A stretch of 64,000 nucleotides of DNA from Bacillus sp. P14.5 (GTDB taxonomy: Bacteria > Bacillota > Bacilli > Bacillales > Bacillaceae_B): contig NZ_NIJF01000073.1 in NCBI RefSeq assembly GCF_003316765.1, forward strand, positions 141,319 through 205,318, read 5' to 3'. Below, in pieces: positions 63,309-64,000 of the stretch. The notes below the pieces were generated by a model, which made no database searches, had not been told where the DNA came from, and saw only the letters and a program-made list of their open reading frames with translations. The translations under genes and the position numbers were made by a program. Positions within the stretch are counted from its first letter, which is position 1. Each line of letters starts with the position of its first letter.

Positions 63309-64000
63309 GAAATGGAGTAACTAGTGAGAAAAATAAGGGGAGATTTTCCCCTTATTTGCATATTGAACCCAAATTTGCTGGTGAATAAGGGGAATTTTTC
63401 CCCTTATATAAAGAAAAAGAGCCTATTTTCTAATGTTTTAAGTCAAATAAGGGGAATTTCTCCCTCTATTTTAGCTAATTTCAAGGCTATTTATTAAATA
63501 AGGGGAATTTTTCCCTCTATTTTTAGAAGAGCCAGCGCCCCTTTTAGCCCCGACGATCCTCTGGCCATCTTGAAGCTTGGCAGGGGGTAGGCAGCGTATG
63601 TGATCCAGCTTGAAATGGAGTAGCTAGTGAGAAAATAAGGGGAGATTTTCCCCTTATTTGCATATTGGATCCCAATTTGCTGGTGAATAAGGGGAATTTT
63701 TCCCCTTATATAAAGAAAAAGAGCCTATTTTCTAGTGTTTTAAGTCAAATAAGGGGAATTTCTCCCTCTATTTTAGCTAATTTCAAGGCTGTTTAGGAAA
63801 TAAGGGGAATTTCTCCCTCTATCTATAGAAGAGCCAGCGCCCCTTTTAGCCCCGACGATCCTCTGGCCATCTTGAAGCTTGGCAGGGGGTAGGCAGCGTA
63901 TGTGATCCAGCTTTGAAATGGAGTAGCTAGTGAGAAAAATAAGGGGAGATTTTCCCCTTATTTGCATATTGGATCCCAATTTGCTGGTGAATAAGGGGAA
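63309..64000. repeat. 303-bp macro-repeat built on the GGGGAA hairpin element, cut by the window end
   Basis: GAAATGGAGTA starts units at 63309, 63612 and 63915; the last is truncated. Each unit has four hairpins in reverse orientation to copy 1 (AAGGGGAGATTTTCCCCTT, then AAGGGGAATTTTTCCCCTT and two more) plus a unique tail, GAAGAGCCAGCGCCCCTTTT through GGGGGTAGGCAGCGTATG. The units are nearly identical, implying recent duplication. Confidence 0.9.

Overview
The window looks like chromosome from a low-to-moderate-GC Bacillaceae bacterium. Support comes from strong AGGAGG-type ribosome sites with many TTG/GTG starts, a B. subtilis-like appD-F-A-B-C peptide transporter order, DUF3888, DUF402, DUF418 and DUF6526 proteins, and sugar and siderophore importers without their own ATPase. 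The acidic extracellular proteins would fit a halotolerant genus such as Halobacillus, but the genus is a guess. No rRNA, tRNA, prophage or complete insertion sequence was seen.

Layout. 0-5.4 kb: the end of a ThuA-like gene, then a secreted GH66 dextranase/cycloisomaltooligosaccharide glucanotransferase-type enzyme whose catalytic domain is interrupted by about six carbohydrate-binding modules. 5.4-10 kb: a retropepsin-like protease with a small partner, a CrtI-type FAD enzyme and aspA. 10.2-13.3 kb: a Fur-controlled siderophore importer. 13.5-17.5 kb: GNAT, helix-hairpin-helix and VOC proteins and a glycosyltransferase. 17.7-20.4 kb: metNPQ. 20.5-26.7 kb: small and hypothetical genes, an acyl-CoA dehydrogenase-like enzyme, a HAD phosphatase and a DUF6526 protein. 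27-29 kb: an ABC-2 exporter. 29.3-32.6 kb: AT-rich small membrane proteins and acetyltransferases. 34.3-40.1 kb: a LacI-controlled beta-glucoside operon (binding protein, two permeases, regulator, GH1 enzyme). 40.9-42 kb: ohrR and ohr. 42.2-47.2 kb: sulfotransferase, DUF418 protein, a solo sensor kinase and an SPL-family radical SAM protein. 48-54.3 kb: appDFABC. 56.4-59.8 kb: an Fe-S-type regulator divergent from a flavin monooxygenase/FMN reductase pair, then an esterase. 60-63 kb: an ABC-F protein behind an attenuator-like leader, and a DUF559 nuclease-like protein.

The most unusual content is intergenic. Four long tandem arrays (about 0.3-0.76, 6.4-6.9, 15.1-15.6 and 24.7-25.3 kb) repeat every 52-53 bp. 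Each unit is an inverted repeat around a loop of exactly 13 nt. In three arrays the loop is conserved as ATTAGCNNNNAAA, while the stems are unrelated between arrays and mostly uniform within one. A second family, a composite of about 200 bp made of several AAGGGGAA/TTCCCCTT hairpins, occurs at six sites and becomes a 303-bp macro-repeat at the right edge. A third family has an invariant AGGGAC-W-GTCCCT core with covarying outer arms. It occurs nine times, usually just after stop codons.

A second theme is sequence quality. At least a dozen recognisable genes are broken by loss of a single base, nearly always in an A/T homopolymer and always in the same direction. This looks like systematic consensus error rather than gene decay. 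Affected genes are annotated across the break.
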